This document shows positions 28,197 to 36,029 of a DNA stretch of 36,915 bases, in pieces. Positions within the stretch are counted from its first letter, which is position 1, and every line of letters starts with the position of its first letter. The stretch lies in IMG/VR virus record IMGVR_UViG_3300034101_001829, positions 1-36,915 of that record; one strand, 5' to 3'. The translations under genes and the position numbers were made by a program. The notes below the pieces were generated by a model, which ran no database searches, had not been told where the DNA came from, and saw nothing but the letters and a program-made list of their open reading frames with translations. The DNA comes from a virus.

Positions 28197-29482
28197 TATC
28201 GGCGTATCCTAGTCGCTCCTGCGGCGGTGATGGCTGCGCCGATGGCGATGAGGGCGCGACGTTCCCCGACGGGGATGTTGGAGCCTGTCGGAATATAGTC
28301 ATCCAGTCCTTCTTTGAAGATGTCTACCTTTTCTTCGAACGCTTCTCTGACTTCGGTGGGGGCGTCTTGGACCGCGGCTACCAGTTCAGCCACCTGTGCC
28401 TCGTCCAACGTGCCGAGGTCAAGGGCTTCGAAGATTGCTTCGGCTTCTTCGCTGCTGATCGTGGCAAGCACCTCTGGGTTGCTGGCTAGGGTTGCTGCCT
28501 GCTCCGATGTCGGCTCCTCGGGTATGGTTGATTGTGATGGTTCTTCTTCTGTTTCCGGTTCTGGGAATGTTTCTTCTGGTGTCGTTTCTGTTTCTAGCGT
28601 TGTTTCGGGTTGAGGCATTTCAGGCTCGGTTGTCGGAGGAGTCTGAGGGGTTGGGTCCTGTGGCTCGTCGTCTTCTGGCTGAGGAGGCGTGCTGTCAGGG
28701 GGAGGCGCTTCCTCCTCGACAGGTTCCGTAGTCGTTGTAGTCGTCTCGGGTTCTGGTTCGGGTTCTGTGGTGGTGGTTGCTGGCGGCACATAAACAGTCG
28801 TCGTCGTAGTGGTGGTGGTTTGTTCAGTAGTTGTCGTAACCAACTCTGTGGTCGTGGTGACAGGCTCAGTCGTAGTTGTCTCAGGCAGTGTCGTCTCAGG
28901 AACGGTCGTCTCAGGAACGGTTGTCTCAGGCACCGTCGTCGTGGTGGTCGGTGGGGTGGAGGTTTGAGTGAACGCCTCATCAGGGACGATGGCCCAGCCT
29001 TCGTTGTCAATGTTCCAGGCAAGCATGTAGCAGGTTCCGCCACCCCATTCGAAGAACCAGCCGTCTAACGGATACGTGCCAGCCCCAACATCAAGGCTGA
29101 CTTGCTCACTCCATTGGCAACTTTTGACGTCCCATGTGCCGAACTCGGTGTCTGCGATTTGGATGGTGCCGCCGTCGTCGGCTGCGACCATGAACTGAAT
29201 CGTCTCATGTTCGGGGAGGGTGATGAATCCCGTGTAGTGAACCATGAAGAAGTCGTATCCGCAGTTTTGGAATGGTTCGCCGTTGAAGTTGCGGTTGATG
29301 TTGTTTTCTGTCTCTGACCCGCAGGTTGGGTAGAGGTCGTCTACGCGGAGGGGGATGCCTGTCGGCTCATAGGTGTAGCCAACGGCGTTGAGTCCAGGTT
29401 CAACGTCGGCTTTCGCTGGGGCAGCGAGCGCGAGGATTGCTGCTGGAAGAAATATCAGCCAGCGGAGTCGACGGCTACCCAC
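28196..29482 (-). CDS. Secreted PA14-like, Thr/Pro/Glu-rich protein (428 aa)
   Basis: The N-terminus (RRLRWLIFLPAAILALAAPA, then KADVEP) is a classical signal peptide. Residues 30-170 resemble a PA14/GLEYA domain, a beta-sandwich that binds carbohydrates: DFFMVHYTGFITLPEHETIQ, FMVAADDGGTIQIAD, with several cysteines. Residues 175-330 are a low-complexity Thr/Pro/Glu stalk with repeats of PETTV. Residues 335-400 are helical and acidic (SEEAEAIFEALDLGTLDEAQ). The end has IPTGS, a hydrophobic helix (ALIAIGAAITAAGAT) and RIRR, as in wall-anchored proteins, but without a full LPxTG. Probably displayed on the infected cell or virion; function unknown. GTG start, GAGG upstream. Confidence 0.75.
   Translation of the reverse strand: MGSRRLRWLIFLPAAILALAAPAKADVEPGLNAVGYTYEPTGIPLRVDDLYPTCGSETENNINRNFNGEPFQNCGYDFFMVHYTGFITLPEHETIQFMVAADDGGTIQIADTEFGTWDVKSCQWSEQVSLDVGAGTYPLDGWFFEWGGGTCYMLAWNIDNEGWAIVPDEAFTQTSTPPTTTTTVPETTVPETTVPETTLPETTTTEPVTTTTELVTTTTEQTTTTTTTTVYVPPATTTTEPEPEPETTTTTTEPVEEEAPPPDSTPPQPEDDEPQDPTPQTPPTTEPEMPQPETTLETETTPEETFPEPETEEEPSQSTIPEEPTSEQAATLASNPEVLATISSEEAEAIFEALDLGTLDEAQVAELVAAVQDAPTEVREAFEEKVDIFKEGLDDYIPTGSNIPVGERRALIAIGAAITAAGATRIRR
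28875..28934 (-). repeat. Tandem 15-bp repeats encoding PETTV units
   Basis: Four consecutive 15-bp units; the two central ones are identical (28890-28904 and 28905-28919) and the outer two differ at a few bases. They encode ETTVP-type repeats in the stalk of the PA14-like protein. Unit number is likely to vary between relatives by slippage. Confidence 0.75.
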
Positions 29483-29820
29483 GAAGTCGTATCCTCATCC
29501 CAGCGGTAAGTTTCCCCGTCGGTTGGATACGGTGTTGGCGGCTGCCAATCGTAGTTGTTGTCAAGCGACCATGATGCAAACGGTTGTGGTGCAATGAACA
29601 CGTCAGCAGTCGCGTCGTAGGTGTAGCCGATGCCTGCGTATTGTTTACGGAACGTGCCGTTATAGGAGCACTGTTTCCAGTTTGTGCCCAAGCCGAGTGA
29701 TTCAAGGAACGCTGCGCCCTGCGCCTCGTTACTCGGGGCTGGGTCTGGGCAGTCGTTGTTGGACACCGAAACAACTCTGGTGACCACATTGTTGTCGTCA
29801 AGTTGTGCCATGTACGCCAT
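29455..29820 (-). CDS. Adhesin partner protein 2 (121 aa)
   Basis: The sequence MAQLDDNNVVTRVVSVSNND, then WKQCSYNGTFRKQYAGIGYT and FIAPQPFASWSLDN belongs to a common small-protein family of marine and freshwater phage tails, often beside tail-fibre or adhesin genes. It shares the order AxxDxNxVVxxVxxVxNxD, SYNG and YAGIG with the 79-residue protein at 30765-31004, of which it is a longer paralogue with an extra Trp/Pro-rich C-terminus (DWQPPTPYPTDG). ATG 29820 behind GGAG. It overlaps the PA14-like gene by 28 bases. Probable tail or fibre component, or an assembly partner of the adhesin before it. Confidence 0.75.
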   Translation of the reverse strand: MAYMAQLDDNNVVTRVVSVSNNDCPDPAPSNEAQGAAFLESLGLGTNWKQCSYNGTFRKQYAGIGYTYDATADVFIAPQPFASWSLDNNYDWQPPTPYPTDGETYRWDEDTTSWVAVDSAG

Positions 29821-29829
29821 GAATGCTCC

Positions 29830-30762
29830 TTACGCCGCAACCACTAGAGAGCCAGTGTCGTTGAATGTATGAATCGTGTATGAACCGCTTGTCGTTTTTG
29901 TTCCACCAGTGATAGTAAAAGATGTTTCAGAGGATGTAAGGTAACGAACAATCACCACACCCTTACCGCCAGCACCGCCAGTGTAGGTAAAGGAAGCGAA
30001 AGGGTCGGGGCCTGCGCCACCACCACCACCGCCCGTGTTTATGGTACCAGCAGAACCATCTTGTTCTTCGCCCCCCCCACGACCTCCGCCACCAGCGCCA
30101 CCGTTACTTGTGGTGCTATTTCCACCGCCACCACCACCAGCACGAGTTACGGAAGTTCCTGTTATTGAAGATGCGACACCATCACCACCTTCTCTGGTCC
30201 CATCTGTGTTTCCTGCTTCACCAGCACCGCCACCGCCACCACCATTTGACGAACTGAAAGCACCACCAGCAAAACCTTGATTAGCGGTTCCCGTACCAGC
30301 GGGGCTTGCACCATTCGCAGCACCACCGCCAGAACCACCATTTATGATGGCAGGGAAGACGCCGCCCGCTGATTGTCCACCACCACCACCACCAGTTGAA
30401 GTAATAGAACTAAAAACGCTATTGCTTCCCTTGCTGTCAGCCGCACCGCCACCACCAACGGTGACTGTGTATGTTCCTGCAATCAATGAAAGTGATGATT
30501 CTGCGGATGCTCCACCACCAGAACTCTCACCCGCAACAGAAGAACGGTAACCGCCAGCACCGCCACCGCCAGAACCATCATAAGTAAAGGTGTTTGAACC
30601 TCCGCCACCGCCGCCAGCGATGACTACATACTCGACGCTCAATGTAGGTGCCTGGTATGTTACGCCTTTTGCCTGTGCGGAAACGTAACCTAGATAGGAG
30701 CGGTTTATTGTTTCGCCAGGGTTAGGTGTCGCAGAAACGTAACCGTAATACGAACGGCTCAT
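29830..30762 (-). CDS. Glycine-rich tail adhesin 2 (310 aa)
   Basis: About 40% glycine. The N-terminus has the repeat RSYYGYVSA and RSYLGYVSA, then a beta segment (VTYQAPTLSVEYVVIAGGGG) and many Gly-rich motifs (GGGGGG, GGSGGG) with short variable loops between them. It ends with a small beta domain (TKTTSGSYTIHTFNDTGSLV). The pattern resembles the polyglycine-sandwich adhesins of T-even-like phages, in which loops between packed polyglycine helices bind the receptor. Likely receptor-binding tip protein. Followed by a small partner gene. The coding strand is correspondingly rich in GGT repeats. Confidence 0.8.
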   Translation of the reverse strand: MSRSYYGYVSATPNPGETINRSYLGYVSAQAKGVTYQAPTLSVEYVVIAGGGGGGSNTFTYDGSGGGGAGGYRSSVAGESSGGGASAESSLSLIAGTYTVTVGGGGAADSKGSNSVFSSITSTGGGGGGQSAGGVFPAIINGGSGGGAANGASPAGTGTANQGFAGGAFSSSNGGGGGGAGEAGNTDGTREGGDGVASSITGTSVTRAGGGGGGNSTTSNGGAGGGGRGGGEEQDGSAGTINTGGGGGGAGPDPFASFTYTGGAGGKGVVIVRYLTSSETSFTITGGTKTTSGSYTIHTFNDTGSLVVAA

Positions 30763-30764
30763 CG

Positions 30765-31004
30765 TTACTCCTCGCTTATCGGAGCAACAAACTTAGACCC
30801 ATCCCACACATCACCAATACCAGCAAACTTCCCACGATCCGCACCCTCAACCGGATTACCGTTGTACGACGTTTGCACCCATTCGCCAGCAAGACCGATG
30901 CTTGCGATGAACGCTTTGCCTGCGGCCTCTGTTGGGGCGTCACCGTTGCCGACGACGATAACTTCTCGAACGATACCGTTTTCAATCTTTGCGAAGTGTG
31001 CCAT
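30765..31004 (-). CDS. Adhesin partner protein 1 (79 aa)
   Basis: The sequence MAHFAKIENGIVREVIVVGN, then WVQTSYNGNPVEGADRGKFA and GIGDVWDGSKFVAPISEE is a shorter paralogue of the 121-residue protein at 29455-29820, lacking its C-terminal third. It is flush between the two glycine-rich genes with two-base gaps. The pairing of one such protein with each adhesin gene suggests a structural or assembly link. Confidence 0.75.
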   Translation of the reverse strand: MAHFAKIENGIVREVIVVGNGDAPTEAAGKAFIASIGLAGEWVQTSYNGNPVEGADRGKFAGIGDVWDGSKFVAPISEE

Positions 31005-31006
31005 AG

Positions 31007-31852
31007 TTACGCCCTGAACCTTACAAGAACAATTCCTGAGCCACCTGCTGCACCAGCGCCAGTTGTTGCAGTGCTTCCACCGCCACCACCGCCAGTATTT
31101 GCTGTGCCAGCATTGCCGCGAGTACCGCCGCCACCAGAACCACCCGTGCCACCCGAAGCACCACCACCACCACCACCACCTGCGTAGAAAGTTGTAGATG
31201 ATGCTTCTCCACGGAAACTGGAAGCGTCATATCCAGCACCACCGTTACCGCCAGCGGTCCCAGAAGCGTTAGCGCCAACAGCACCACCGCCACCACCGCC
31301 ACCAGAACCGTCGTTGTCATTGCCGCCACCAGAACCACCATCAAAACCTTGATAGCCGATTCCTGCTGCTGTGAACTGAGCATTACCAGAACCAAAACCG
31401 CCGCCACCGCAACCACCTGCGCCTGCTCGGAATCTGTCACCACCAGATGAGCCAGTGCCACCGCCAGTACCGCTCAGCGAATTGCGTGAAGTGTCAATTC
31501 TGGAAGCATTAGACCCCATTGCACCAACAGAGCCACCAGCACCAATCACTACGCTGGTATTTGCGCTGAGATAAATGGTTTCCGTGATTACGCCGCCACC
31601 GCCGCCAGCACCCGCATAGCCAGTTGCGGAACGACCTCCACCGCCACCGCCACCAATTACAAGCACATCAAATAATCCCGCAGTGGTAACCGTCAAGGTG
31701 CCCGAAGAAGTAAAAGTCAGCAGCGTGTAGTTCACACCACCAATCGTGATACTGCTACTAGTTCCACCTGTCGCCGAGCCATAGGTCATAACAGGCGTGT
31801 TCTGCTGCGTCAGCGACGACACATACCCAAGTTGACGGCGAGCAGTAGCCAT
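31007..31852 (-). CDS. Glycine-rich tail adhesin 1 (281 aa)
   Basis: The N-terminus (RRQLGYVSSLTQQNTPVMTY) shares the GYVS motif with adhesin 2. It is followed by a small beta domain (SSSITIGGVNYTLLTFTSSG), then a long polyglycine part (GGGGGGGRSATGYAGAGGGG, GGSGGGND), ending GIVLVRFRA, the same end as adhesin 2's glycine core (VVIVRYL). The polyglycine core should carry variable receptor-binding loops (DTSRNSLSG, YDASSFRGEASSTTFYAG). The two adhesins differ in loop sequences, which may widen the host range. Confidence 0.8.
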   Translation of the reverse strand: MATARRQLGYVSSLTQQNTPVMTYGSATGGTSSSITIGGVNYTLLTFTSSGTLTVTTAGLFDVLVIGGGGGGGRSATGYAGAGGGGGVITETIYLSANTSVVIGAGGSVGAMGSNASRIDTSRNSLSGTGGGTGSSGGDRFRAGAGGCGGGGFGSGNAQFTAAGIGYQGFDGGSGGGNDNDGSGGGGGGGAVGANASGTAGGNGGAGYDASSFRGEASSTTFYAGGGGGGGASGGTGGSGGGGTRGNAGTANTGGGGGGSTATTGAGAAGGSGIVLVRFRA

Positions 31853-31855
31853 CAG

Positions 31856-32218
31856 TTACGCCTCAATCGCGTTGACAAACCCAGTCAGCAAAATCACATC
31901 AGCCGTCGCAGCAAACGCCTTCACGACCTTTGCGTTCTGCAGAATCAAGCCAGGAATCACCGTCACCAAACCCGCTTCGGGCAACACTGTCAACTCAATG
32001 TTCCCATCAGCCGCAGTAGCAGTACCCCACTCAATCGTCAACTTCACGCTCGACGCAGACGTGTTGCACGCGTACAACCAAATCTCATCAAACGTACCGA
32101 CAGTCGTACCAGCAACAGCAGTGTGCGCCGTCACCGTTGCTGAAGTAGAGGTGCCAGTGACCTTGATGGCCATGCCATCAGTGGAGCCAGAGAGTTTCTT
32201 CTTGGTGAATGTAGCCAT
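31856..32218 (-). CDS. Small beta-rich tail protein (120 aa)
   Basis: The sequence ATFTKKKLSGSTDGMAIKVT, then GTFDEIWLYACNTSASSVKL and ends VILLTGFVNAIEA. It is beta-rich with few charged residues after the start. Proteins with the same KKKLSGSTDGxxIKV opening recur among tail-tip genes of environmental podoviruses and are thought to be minor tail parts. Its ATG lies nine bases after the previous stop. Function by context only. Confidence 0.65.
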   Translation of the reverse strand: MATFTKKKLSGSTDGMAIKVTGTSTSATVTAHTAVAGTTVGTFDEIWLYACNTSASSVKLTIEWGTATAADGNIELTVLPEAGLVTVIPGLILQNAKVVKAFAATADVILLTGFVNAIEA

Positions 32219-32227
32219 GTTCCTATC

Positions 32228-32713
32228 CTAACTGAATACTTGAATCTGAATAAGGTCCACCGACGGCGGAATAGCCGCCCACTTCAAACCAGTTGAAGCA
32301 GACGAATCAGCAGTCAGCACATACTCATTCGTCCCAACACCAAGACGAGCAACATCAGTCCCATTGAACGCAACAAGGTCACCCTTCGTCGTCCAACGCG
32401 ACGCCAAGAAGTTCGCCTCATCAGCATCATCCGCAGAAAACACAGGATAAATCGTCGCACCCGACGCATGACTCTGAGCAGTCGTATCATCCTGCGCACG
32501 AGTCAAAGTCAACACGGAACCGGAGATCGTGGCGCTGCACTTCTCCTCGCTCGCAGTCCCAGGACTAATCACAACATAGAACGGAACACCAGCCGTTGAA
32601 GGCCAACCAGTCGTCGCCGCCAACGTAGCCGACGTGTCACCAGACGCCAAAGCGTTCGTGATCGTCGTCTGCGCCGCCGCGCCCTTATATTGTCTACGAG
32701 TTACTGCTGCCAT
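32228..32713 (-). CDS. Tail-fibre-like protein with TKGDL repeat motif (161 aa)
   Basis: The N-terminal half is beta-rich (TTITNALASGDTSATLAATT, FYVVISPGTASEEKCSATIS). The C-terminal part has WTTKGDLVAFNGTDVARLGV and TNEYVLTADSSASTGLKWA, the TKGDLLxxxGTxxAxLxxGxxGxVLTADSxxxTGxKWA motif of phage tail fibres. The fibre is shorter than most and ends soon after the motif, so it may be an attachment or base piece. Follows the tail propeller protein with a seven-base gap. Confidence 0.7.
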   Translation of the reverse strand: MAAVTRRQYKGAAAQTTITNALASGDTSATLAATTGWPSTAGVPFYVVISPGTASEEKCSATISGSVLTLTRAQDDTTAQSHASGATIYPVFSADDADEANFLASRWTTKGDLVAFNGTDVARLGVGTNEYVLTADSSASTGLKWAAIPPSVDLIQIQVFS

Positions 32714-32720
32714 CGGCTCA

Positions 32721-34574
32721 TCATCTTACACTACGCATAACCACAATAGCCGTCCCCTCAAAATCGTTCGTCCGATGGGCGTTCACCAACTGGGCTATCC
32801 GCATCTGCACATTCTCAACCACCACCGCAAACGTCTCCTCGTTCTCCTGATAGGTCACCACCCGAGGGTTCTCCACCAAGTCACGCAAATAGCCGAGTTC
32901 ACGGTCCACATCCTGCCAGTATTCCCGTCCGTTGATAGACAGCTTGTGGTGCATGATGAGGGGCACGGAAAAGATTTGGGATCGTAGCGGGGCGGCATAG
33001 GCGCGAGCCATCCAACGGGTAAGGGTTGGACCGGTGCTGGTTACGGCGTCACGGTTGAGGGTCACTTTGATTTCGGCTTCGAACACCTTGTCTTCCAACC
33101 CGTCAAACGTCTTTTCCTTCACATTCGCCGTAGTCAGGGTGGCGAAGTCAAAGAAGTCTCCGCCGTCTGATGCCACCGACATGGTGACCGAACCTTTCAA
33201 CGGCAAGCAACGCAAGTCAAGTTTGGGGATGAACTTGGCGTCCGGTACACCCCAACGGTAGATACCTGATCGTAGATAGCCCGACGACACCAGGTTCGTG
33301 GCGTGGGGTGTGAACACGCCGACACCCGAGACGGTGAATAGTGGCTTGTTTTGGAACTCGTGGATTGACTGCACCGTACCTTGTGCGGTGGCCATCAGAT
33401 CGGTTGCGTATGCCGGCTGGTTCGGGGAGATGAATACGGAGATGTCCATGCGTCCGATGCCTGTGGAGGTGGAGTCAAAGTTGGACCATGAGAAGTAGAC
33501 GTATTGACCGATGCCTGCCATCGCTCCGACTGCTGCACCTGTTTGTACGAGTGGTCCGACGGTGAGGTTGCCGTCGGTGTCCGTGGAGCAGAAACGGAAT
33601 CCTGTGGTCGTACCCAGGATGATGTAGCCGAGGTAGCCGTAGATGGATTGGACGATTTCTCCGAGGGGTAGTTCGGCGGCTGCGGTTGGGATGTCGAGGG
33701 ATGTGCCATCGGCTTTGATTTGCGTCTTGTAGATAATGCTCGTGTTGCCTGCGTAGCCTGCGGCATAGATGTGGGTTTGTCCAGCAGCGAAACCTACCCA
33801 CGTCCAGTTCGTGTTCGGGTGCGTGTAGAGCGCAGTCGGGTTGTTCGCTGATGAGCCTGCCGCGGTGGTGATGTTCCAAATCTTGCGCTTATCGGTACCC
33901 TGCCCAGCGACCATCAGACGCCCCCTGACGTAAGCCAGGACTCCAGCCTCAATACCGGTAATGTACGCCGACGAAGTAGAAACACCAGCGTTCGTCTGGT
34001 CGATGTCGCCGTTGGCGTACGAGTAGAACACGTTGTAGCCGTCAGACGTAATCGAATACAAGTCAGATGCCTGGGTGCCAGTCACCGTTGTGACCGTCAC
34101 AAAATCGGTGGTGTACCTAACCGTCTGTCCGTCAGTTCCATAAAGGCGACCATCAGCAGTCACCGCATACAAGTTCGTACCCGAAGTTGGGTACACGTTC
34201 GTCGTATCCTTCAACAGGCTAAGCCTGCCCTTCGTCCACGGGTCCACACCCTTGCTTGAATAGAACCTGTACGCCTCAGCGTCAGCCGTATCCGAATACT
34301 GTTGCCCCGCGCCGTAATGCCACGATGACTGCGAACGACGCCACAAACCCTGCGGATTCAACGCCGACTCGCCAGGTTCCGTTGACTGGTCAACCGAATC
34401 ACGAACACGCGCATCAAACTGGCGACTAAACTCATTCGCCTTCATATCCAACATGTACGGGCGACCGTTGATCGCAATAGGGAACACATCAGGAACGAGC
34501 TGTGTCGCACCCGTACCGGTGTAGAAACTTGACGCAGGTTTGAAAGCGTCTTTGAAACGCGTCAGCGTAGCCAT
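32721..34574 (-). CDS. Tail propeller / nozzle protein (putative, 617 aa)
   Basis: A 617-residue beta-rich protein. The N-terminal part (FKDAFKPASSFYTGTGATQL, ANEFSRQFDARVRDSVDQS) precedes repeated units of about 45 residues with YxxxxxGxLYxxDG-like cores (LYAVTADGRLYGTDG, LYSITSDGYNVFYSYANGD, GRLMVAGQG, TTTGFRFCSTDTDGN). These resemble a seven-bladed beta-propeller. The C-terminal part has WMARAYAAPLRSQIFSVPL and YWQDVDRELGYLRDLVENP. Propeller proteins of this length just after an adaptor gene serve as the nozzle or hub of short tails. The assignment is by architecture and position. Confidence 0.7.
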   Translation of the reverse strand: MATLTRFKDAFKPASSFYTGTGATQLVPDVFPIAINGRPYMLDMKANEFSRQFDARVRDSVDQSTEPGESALNPQGLWRRSQSSWHYGAGQQYSDTADAEAYRFYSSKGVDPWTKGRLSLLKDTTNVYPTSGTNLYAVTADGRLYGTDGQTVRYTTDFVTVTTVTGTQASDLYSITSDGYNVFYSYANGDIDQTNAGVSTSSAYITGIEAGVLAYVRGRLMVAGQGTDKRKIWNITTAAGSSANNPTALYTHPNTNWTWVGFAAGQTHIYAAGYAGNTSIIYKTQIKADGTSLDIPTAAAELPLGEIVQSIYGYLGYIILGTTTGFRFCSTDTDGNLTVGPLVQTGAAVGAMAGIGQYVYFSWSNFDSTSTGIGRMDISVFISPNQPAYATDLMATAQGTVQSIHEFQNKPLFTVSGVGVFTPHATNLVSSGYLRSGIYRWGVPDAKFIPKLDLRCLPLKGSVTMSVASDGGDFFDFATLTTANVKEKTFDGLEDKVFEAEIKVTLNRDAVTSTGPTLTRWMARAYAAPLRSQIFSVPLIMHHKLSINGREYWQDVDRELGYLRDLVENPRVVTYQENEETFAVVVENVQMRIAQLVNAHRTNDFEGTAIVVMRSVR

Positions 34575-34577
34575 CGG

Positions 34578-35462
34578 CTACTTCCTAAACTTGATTGGGT
34601 ACTGCGCCTTCAAACGCCCAGCCTCAGCGATAACACGCTCACGACGCAACCGTTGAATGTTCGCAATCGAGTTCGCAACCGCACCAGCCTGCACCTCATC
34701 AGGGCGACGAGTATCCCCCTGCGACTCAATAAAGTTCCGTTTGATTTCACGGCCAGCCATCAGACGCATCACAACACCCATCTCCACAATGTCATCACAC
34801 GTCGCAGGCAAAAAACAATCAGTCGTCAAATCCGACGACTCTGAACTGGCACGAGTGAAAGGAGCTTTGTAGCGCACACGTACCGTGCCAGCCATCACCG
34901 GCTCATCAAACACGAGCGTGTTCCCTGACGCAAAATCGGAGGTCGGCAAACCAGTCTGCAAACGCACGTAACTCAACACGGGATGGTCGTCAGCCAAATA
35001 ACGCAGACGGACATCCAACAACTCCAAAATTGTTCCCGACCCAATAATGTTGATTTGGCGATCCGAACCGTTGTACGTCAAATCAACGCTCACCACACGA
35101 AACAAACCGTTCGCCGTAGAAGACAAATCATCAAGGTCTGCGTTCAACGCATCCAACATCTGTGCCCGAGGGAACCGTGGGCTGAGCGTTACTATCGCTC
35201 CCGAAGCGTGGGATGTCGCAGTCGTGCCCGCATAACCGCGTTCGACCGTAAGTGTTTTCGTCGCAGGGTTCGAATCCCAAACATAGAAAAGTTCTGATCC
35301 GACCTCGAATACAGAACCAGTACGAAGGCCGCCAACATCGTAAGAAGTGACAACACTCGTGTCACCACTCGTGAGACTTGCAGCCAACTTGTTGCGTTCT
35401 TCAACGACCCCTGCCAACATCTGCCGCGAAGCCCTGTTCAGGACCGTCGCAACCGTAGTCAT
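34578..35462 (-). CDS. Head-to-tail adaptor protein (putative, 294 aa)
   Basis: The first part (TTVATVLNRASRQMLAGVVE) is followed by a beta domain with VTSYDVGGLRTGSVFEVGSE, YVWDSNPATKTLTVERGYAG and HASGAIVTLSPRFPRAQML, the ASGAxVxxxPRFPRxxxLxA segment typical of podovirus adaptors and collar proteins. A helical C-terminus follows (IVEMGVVMRLMAGREIKRN, AVANSIANIQRLRRERVIAE). It should bridge the portal and the propeller protein next to it. Start ATG 35462 directly follows the stop of the tiny gene before it. Confidence 0.75.
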   Translation of the reverse strand: MTTVATVLNRASRQMLAGVVEERNKLAASLTSGDTSVVTSYDVGGLRTGSVFEVGSELFYVWDSNPATKTLTVERGYAGTTATSHASGAIVTLSPRFPRAQMLDALNADLDDLSSTANGLFRVVSVDLTYNGSDRQINIIGSGTILELLDVRLRYLADDHPVLSYVRLQTGLPTSDFASGNTLVFDEPVMAGTVRVRYKAPFTRASSESSDLTTDCFLPATCDDIVEMGVVMRLMAGREIKRNFIESQGDTRRPDEVQAGAVANSIANIQRLRRERVIAEAGRLKAQYPIKFRK

Positions 35463-35618
35463 CTAGTAGACGTACCCTCCGTACCCAGGGAACGAACCTG
35501 CTTGTGCTTTCGCAGAAGACTTCATCGTGCGCTTACCCTTCTTGCGTTTCGGGGCAGGACGATACTCCTTAGCGGGAGCACCTTTCACGGAAGACTTCTT
35601 GTTCTTTGGAAGTGGCAT
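35463..35618 (-). CDS. Tiny Lys/Pro/Gly protein (51 aa)
   Basis: MPLPKNKKSSVKGAPAKEYR is followed by PAPKRKKGKRTMKSSAKAQ and a Gly/Tyr-rich end (GSFPGYGGYVY). ATG 35618 overlaps the previous stop as TAATG, and the stop at 35463 touches the adaptor start (TAGATG). The protein is a basic, probably unfolded peptide, one of a series of four. It may help condense or neutralise DNA in the head or bind an acidic surface of the connector. Confidence 0.6.
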   Translation of the reverse strand: MPLPKNKKSSVKGAPAKEYRPAPKRKKGKRTMKSSAKAQAGSFPGYGGYVY

Positions 35619-35731
35619 TACTTTTTCTTCTTGCCTGACTTCATTTTCTTGCCAGTCTTCTTCGCTTCAGCCTTCGCCATAGCCATACCCTTTGCGGTGT
35701 ATGAGAACTCTTTCTTTCCAACTTTCGGCAT
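35618..35731 (-). CDS. Tiny Lys-rich protein (37 aa)
   Basis: MPKVGKKEFSYTAKGMAMAK then AEAKKTGKKMKSGKKKK. Fourteen of 37 residues are Lys. Short proteins that begin MPKVGxKxFxYTxKG and end in a Lys cluster are widespread in marine and freshwater phages, without known role. ATG 35731 behind AGGAGTTTT; the stop overlaps the next start. Confidence 0.65.
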   Translation of the reverse strand: MPKVGKKEFSYTAKGMAMAKAEAKKTGKKMKSGKKKK

Positions 35732-35768
35732 AAAACTCCTGTCTAGTAGTTGGCTAACACCTTACCAC

Positions 35769-36029
35769 TTAGCAGTCCCACTTACGTAAAGCCAAAGCCT
35801 TACGCGTTGGACGACCCTTGCTGTCTTTCATCGGACCAGGCATCCCACCCATGCGGGCACAAAAGGATCGGCGTCGAGCAGCAGCTTTCGGTGACCGTTT
35901 CGCTTGAGCAGCCGACACAGGCGGCTTCAGATTCATACCCTGACGTTTAGCAGACGCACGACCTTTAGCGTTCAAACCGCCCTTCGGGTCTTTACCTTCT
36001 TTGCGTTGCCACGCCGGAGTCTTAGCCAT
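35769..36029 (-). CDS. DUF6321-like small basic protein (86 aa)
   Basis: The sequence AKTPAWQRKEGKDPKGGLNA, then KGRASAKRQGMNLKPPVS and RRRSFCARMGGMPGPMKD ending KALALRKWDC matches the DUF6321 plan (AWQRxEGKxPKGGLN, SFCARMxGMxGPM, RKxW). This is a small phage protein of unknown function seen across podoviruses and myoviruses. The ATG at 36029 is preferred to an upstream frame start at 36089; it overlaps the previous gene by eight bases. Two Cys and many Arg/Lys residues suggest nucleic-acid or virion binding. Confidence 0.75.
   Translation of the reverse strand: MAKTPAWQRKEGKDPKGGLNAKGRASAKRQGMNLKPPVSAAQAKRSPKAAARRRSFCARMGGMPGPMKDSKGRPTRKALALRKWDC

Noticed and set aside
28875-28934. Short tandem repeats as a CRISPR-like array
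   Set aside because: Units are contiguous without spacers and code PETTV repeats in frame.
28610-29068. Long plus-strand frame opposite the PA14-like gene
   Set aside because: Arg/Cys/Gly-rich shadow of the Thr/Pro/Glu repeat region, with no start signal or recognisable domain.
30035-30550. Plus-strand Pro-rich open frames opposite the adhesin gene
   Set aside because: They are the complement of GGT-rich codons of the glycine-rich adhesin and lack ribosome-binding sites.
35266-35278. T-arm-like sequence GGGTTCGAATCCC, suggesting a tRNA on the plus strand
   Set aside because: No matching acceptor stem, D-arm or anticodon arm is found around it, and it codes DSNPA inside the adaptor gene on the minus strand.
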